Origin: JBDRTU01 sp043823825
GTDB taxonomy: Bacteria; Patescibacteriota; Patescibacteriia; Veblenbacterales; UBA10138
NCBI GenBank assembly: GCA_043823825.1
Contig: JBDRTU010000020.1
Span: 1 to 5,492 of the forward strand
Length of the DNA stretch: 5,492 nucleotides
Direction: 5' to 3'
Below the pieces are notes generated by a model, which did not search any database, was not told the origin of the DNA, and saw only the letters and a program-made list of their open reading frames with translations. Position numbers and translations under genes: made by a program. Below are positions 4,836 to 5,492 of the stretch, piece by piece; the first letter of the stretch is position 1, and every line of letters begins with the position of its first letter.

Positions 4836-5492
4836 TTAAACTTCATTGCTGGTGATCCACTCTTTGCTAATTCGTCCAATACCAATCGCTAAAATAGCCA
4901 AGAGTGGCAGCGATCCTAGTAAATCAAGTGGAAAACCGGTACGTGGTAATTCATCAACCTCGCCCAGTACACTGGGTGGAGGTGGATAGCAACTAGAAAC
5001 AGAATTTAAACCTTCACCCTTCACTACTAAACCAACAGGAATTTTATGCGCGTCATTGTCGCTAATACATTTACTAAAAGTCTCTAGTATTAATCCTGCC
5101 TCATCGCCAGTAGGAATAAAGTAACGCTTGCCATCTATAACGCTCACATACCAAATCTGACTCCCTGATTCTACTTGTATAAATATTTTACCTTTTTGCT
5201 CATTAGTAAAAGTGAAGTCAATTGGTAGTGCGCCAGAGCCATTAGGATTATAACCGTTAGAGATTTCAACATTATCATTAAAACCATCATTGTCGCTATC
5301 AACATTGTTAGAGTTAGTACCCAGGGCAATCTCTAACTCGTCAGACAAACCATCACTATCGCTGTCAGTACCCTTGTAAGACACTAAAGCAATAGGAATT
5401 TTGTTTAAATCAGTATTAGTAATACTCACCGCCAACTTAGTTAAGATACTGTAACTATCTGCATTAGGAGGTAAGTAAAATCGTGAACCAGT
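4836..5492 (-). CDS. LPXTG-anchored surface protein with calcium-binding repeats (5' end outside window)
   Basis: The frame stays open to the right edge, so the gene is partial. A TTG at 5433-5435 could be taken as a start, but the 19 codons before it encode GSRFYLPPN and related residues, the end of another copy of the module seen further on. In order it shows that module end, Asp-rich repeats DSDSDGLSD and DSDNDGFND, and a second module with IWYVSVIDGKRYF. A short Cys pair, a PPPP linker and LPRTG (codons 4935-4949) follow. After LPRTG come a hydrophobic segment and a short, mixed-charge tail that includes Arg and Lys. This is a textbook sorting signal, so the protein should be exported and anchored at the cell surface. 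Its likely partner is the sortase-family protein two bases downstream. Binding target unknown. A cellulosomal dockerin is unlikely. Confidence 0.88.
   Translation of the reverse strand, partial: TGSRFYLPPNADSYSILTKLAVSITNTDLNKIPIALVSYKGTDSDSDGLSDELEIALGTNSNNVDSDNDGFNDNVEISNGYNPNGSGALPIDFTFTNEQKGKIFIQVESGSQIWYVSVIDGKRYFIPTGDEAGLILETFSKCISDNDAHKIPVGLVVKGEGLNSVSSCYPPPPSVLGEVDELPRTGFPLDLLGSLPLLAILAIGIGRISKEWITSNEV
4935..4949 (-). other. LPRTG sortase recognition motif codons
   Basis: The five codons for Leu-Pro-Arg-Thr-Gly, about 36 residues from the C-terminus. They are followed by a hydrophobic stretch rich in Leu and Ile and a short tail with Arg and Lys. The distance and order match the standard cell-wall sorting signal. 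Confidence 0.9.

Noticed and set aside
5260..5400. Asp-rich repeats as a cellulosome dockerin
   Set aside because: The spacing fits thrombospondin type 3-like calcium repeats, and an LPXTG anchor with no enzyme or cohesin context argues against a cellulosome.
5433..5435. TTG as the start of the LPRTG protein
   Set aside because: The frame is open upstream to the window edge and encodes recognisable module residues, and no ribosome binding site precedes it.
1..5492. CRISPR array or transposase
   Set aside because: No regularly spaced short repeats and no transposase-like frame are present on either strand.

Overview
The window looks like a piece of a Patescibacteria (CPR) chromosome, and all genes read on the minus strand. 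The main clues are the extracellular module with a WYV...GKRYF core next to Asp-rich calcium-binding repeats, which I remember as common in that group, a sortase with an N-terminal anchor, an AT-rich sequence, and strong promoters placed almost on top of start codons. This lineage call is an inference from recognised protein style, not from a marker gene. No tRNA, rRNA, CRISPR array or transposase is visible.

Layout in transcription order (high to low coordinates). A surface protein, cut by the right window edge, ends with an LPRTG cell-wall sorting signal. Two bases after its stop codon starts a membrane-anchored sortase-family protein that carries the same extracellular module as its neighbour. 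Its sortase domain keeps the catalytic His and Arg but has Ser where the nucleophilic Cys belongs. Next comes a spacer of about 240 bp, then a complete eukaryote-type (type II) glutamine synthetase with its own promoter and terminator. Then follows a decayed second copy of the sortase 3' end plus the same spacer, then an unrecognised four-helix membrane protein, then the tRNA 2-thiouridylase gene mnmA.

The most informative structure is the pair of old direct repeats flanking the glutamine synthetase gene. Each has the sortase tail at one end and a TTGACA -35 box at the other. The copy left of the gene holds a sortase pseudogene whose last 25 or so codons are still readable. It also has Ser in place of the active-site Cys, so that change probably came before the duplication. 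The simplest history is a tandem duplication of sortase plus spacer, with glutamine synthetase then sitting in and truncating one copy. The direction of events is inferred.

Functionally, the two right-hand genes form a coupled surface-display pair. Glutamine synthetase and mnmA appear to be separate single-gene units with nearly leaderless transcripts. The membrane protein has a normal leader with a Shine-Dalgarno site. The long gene-poor stretch 1759-2485 is mostly the decayed repeat copy plus palindromes.
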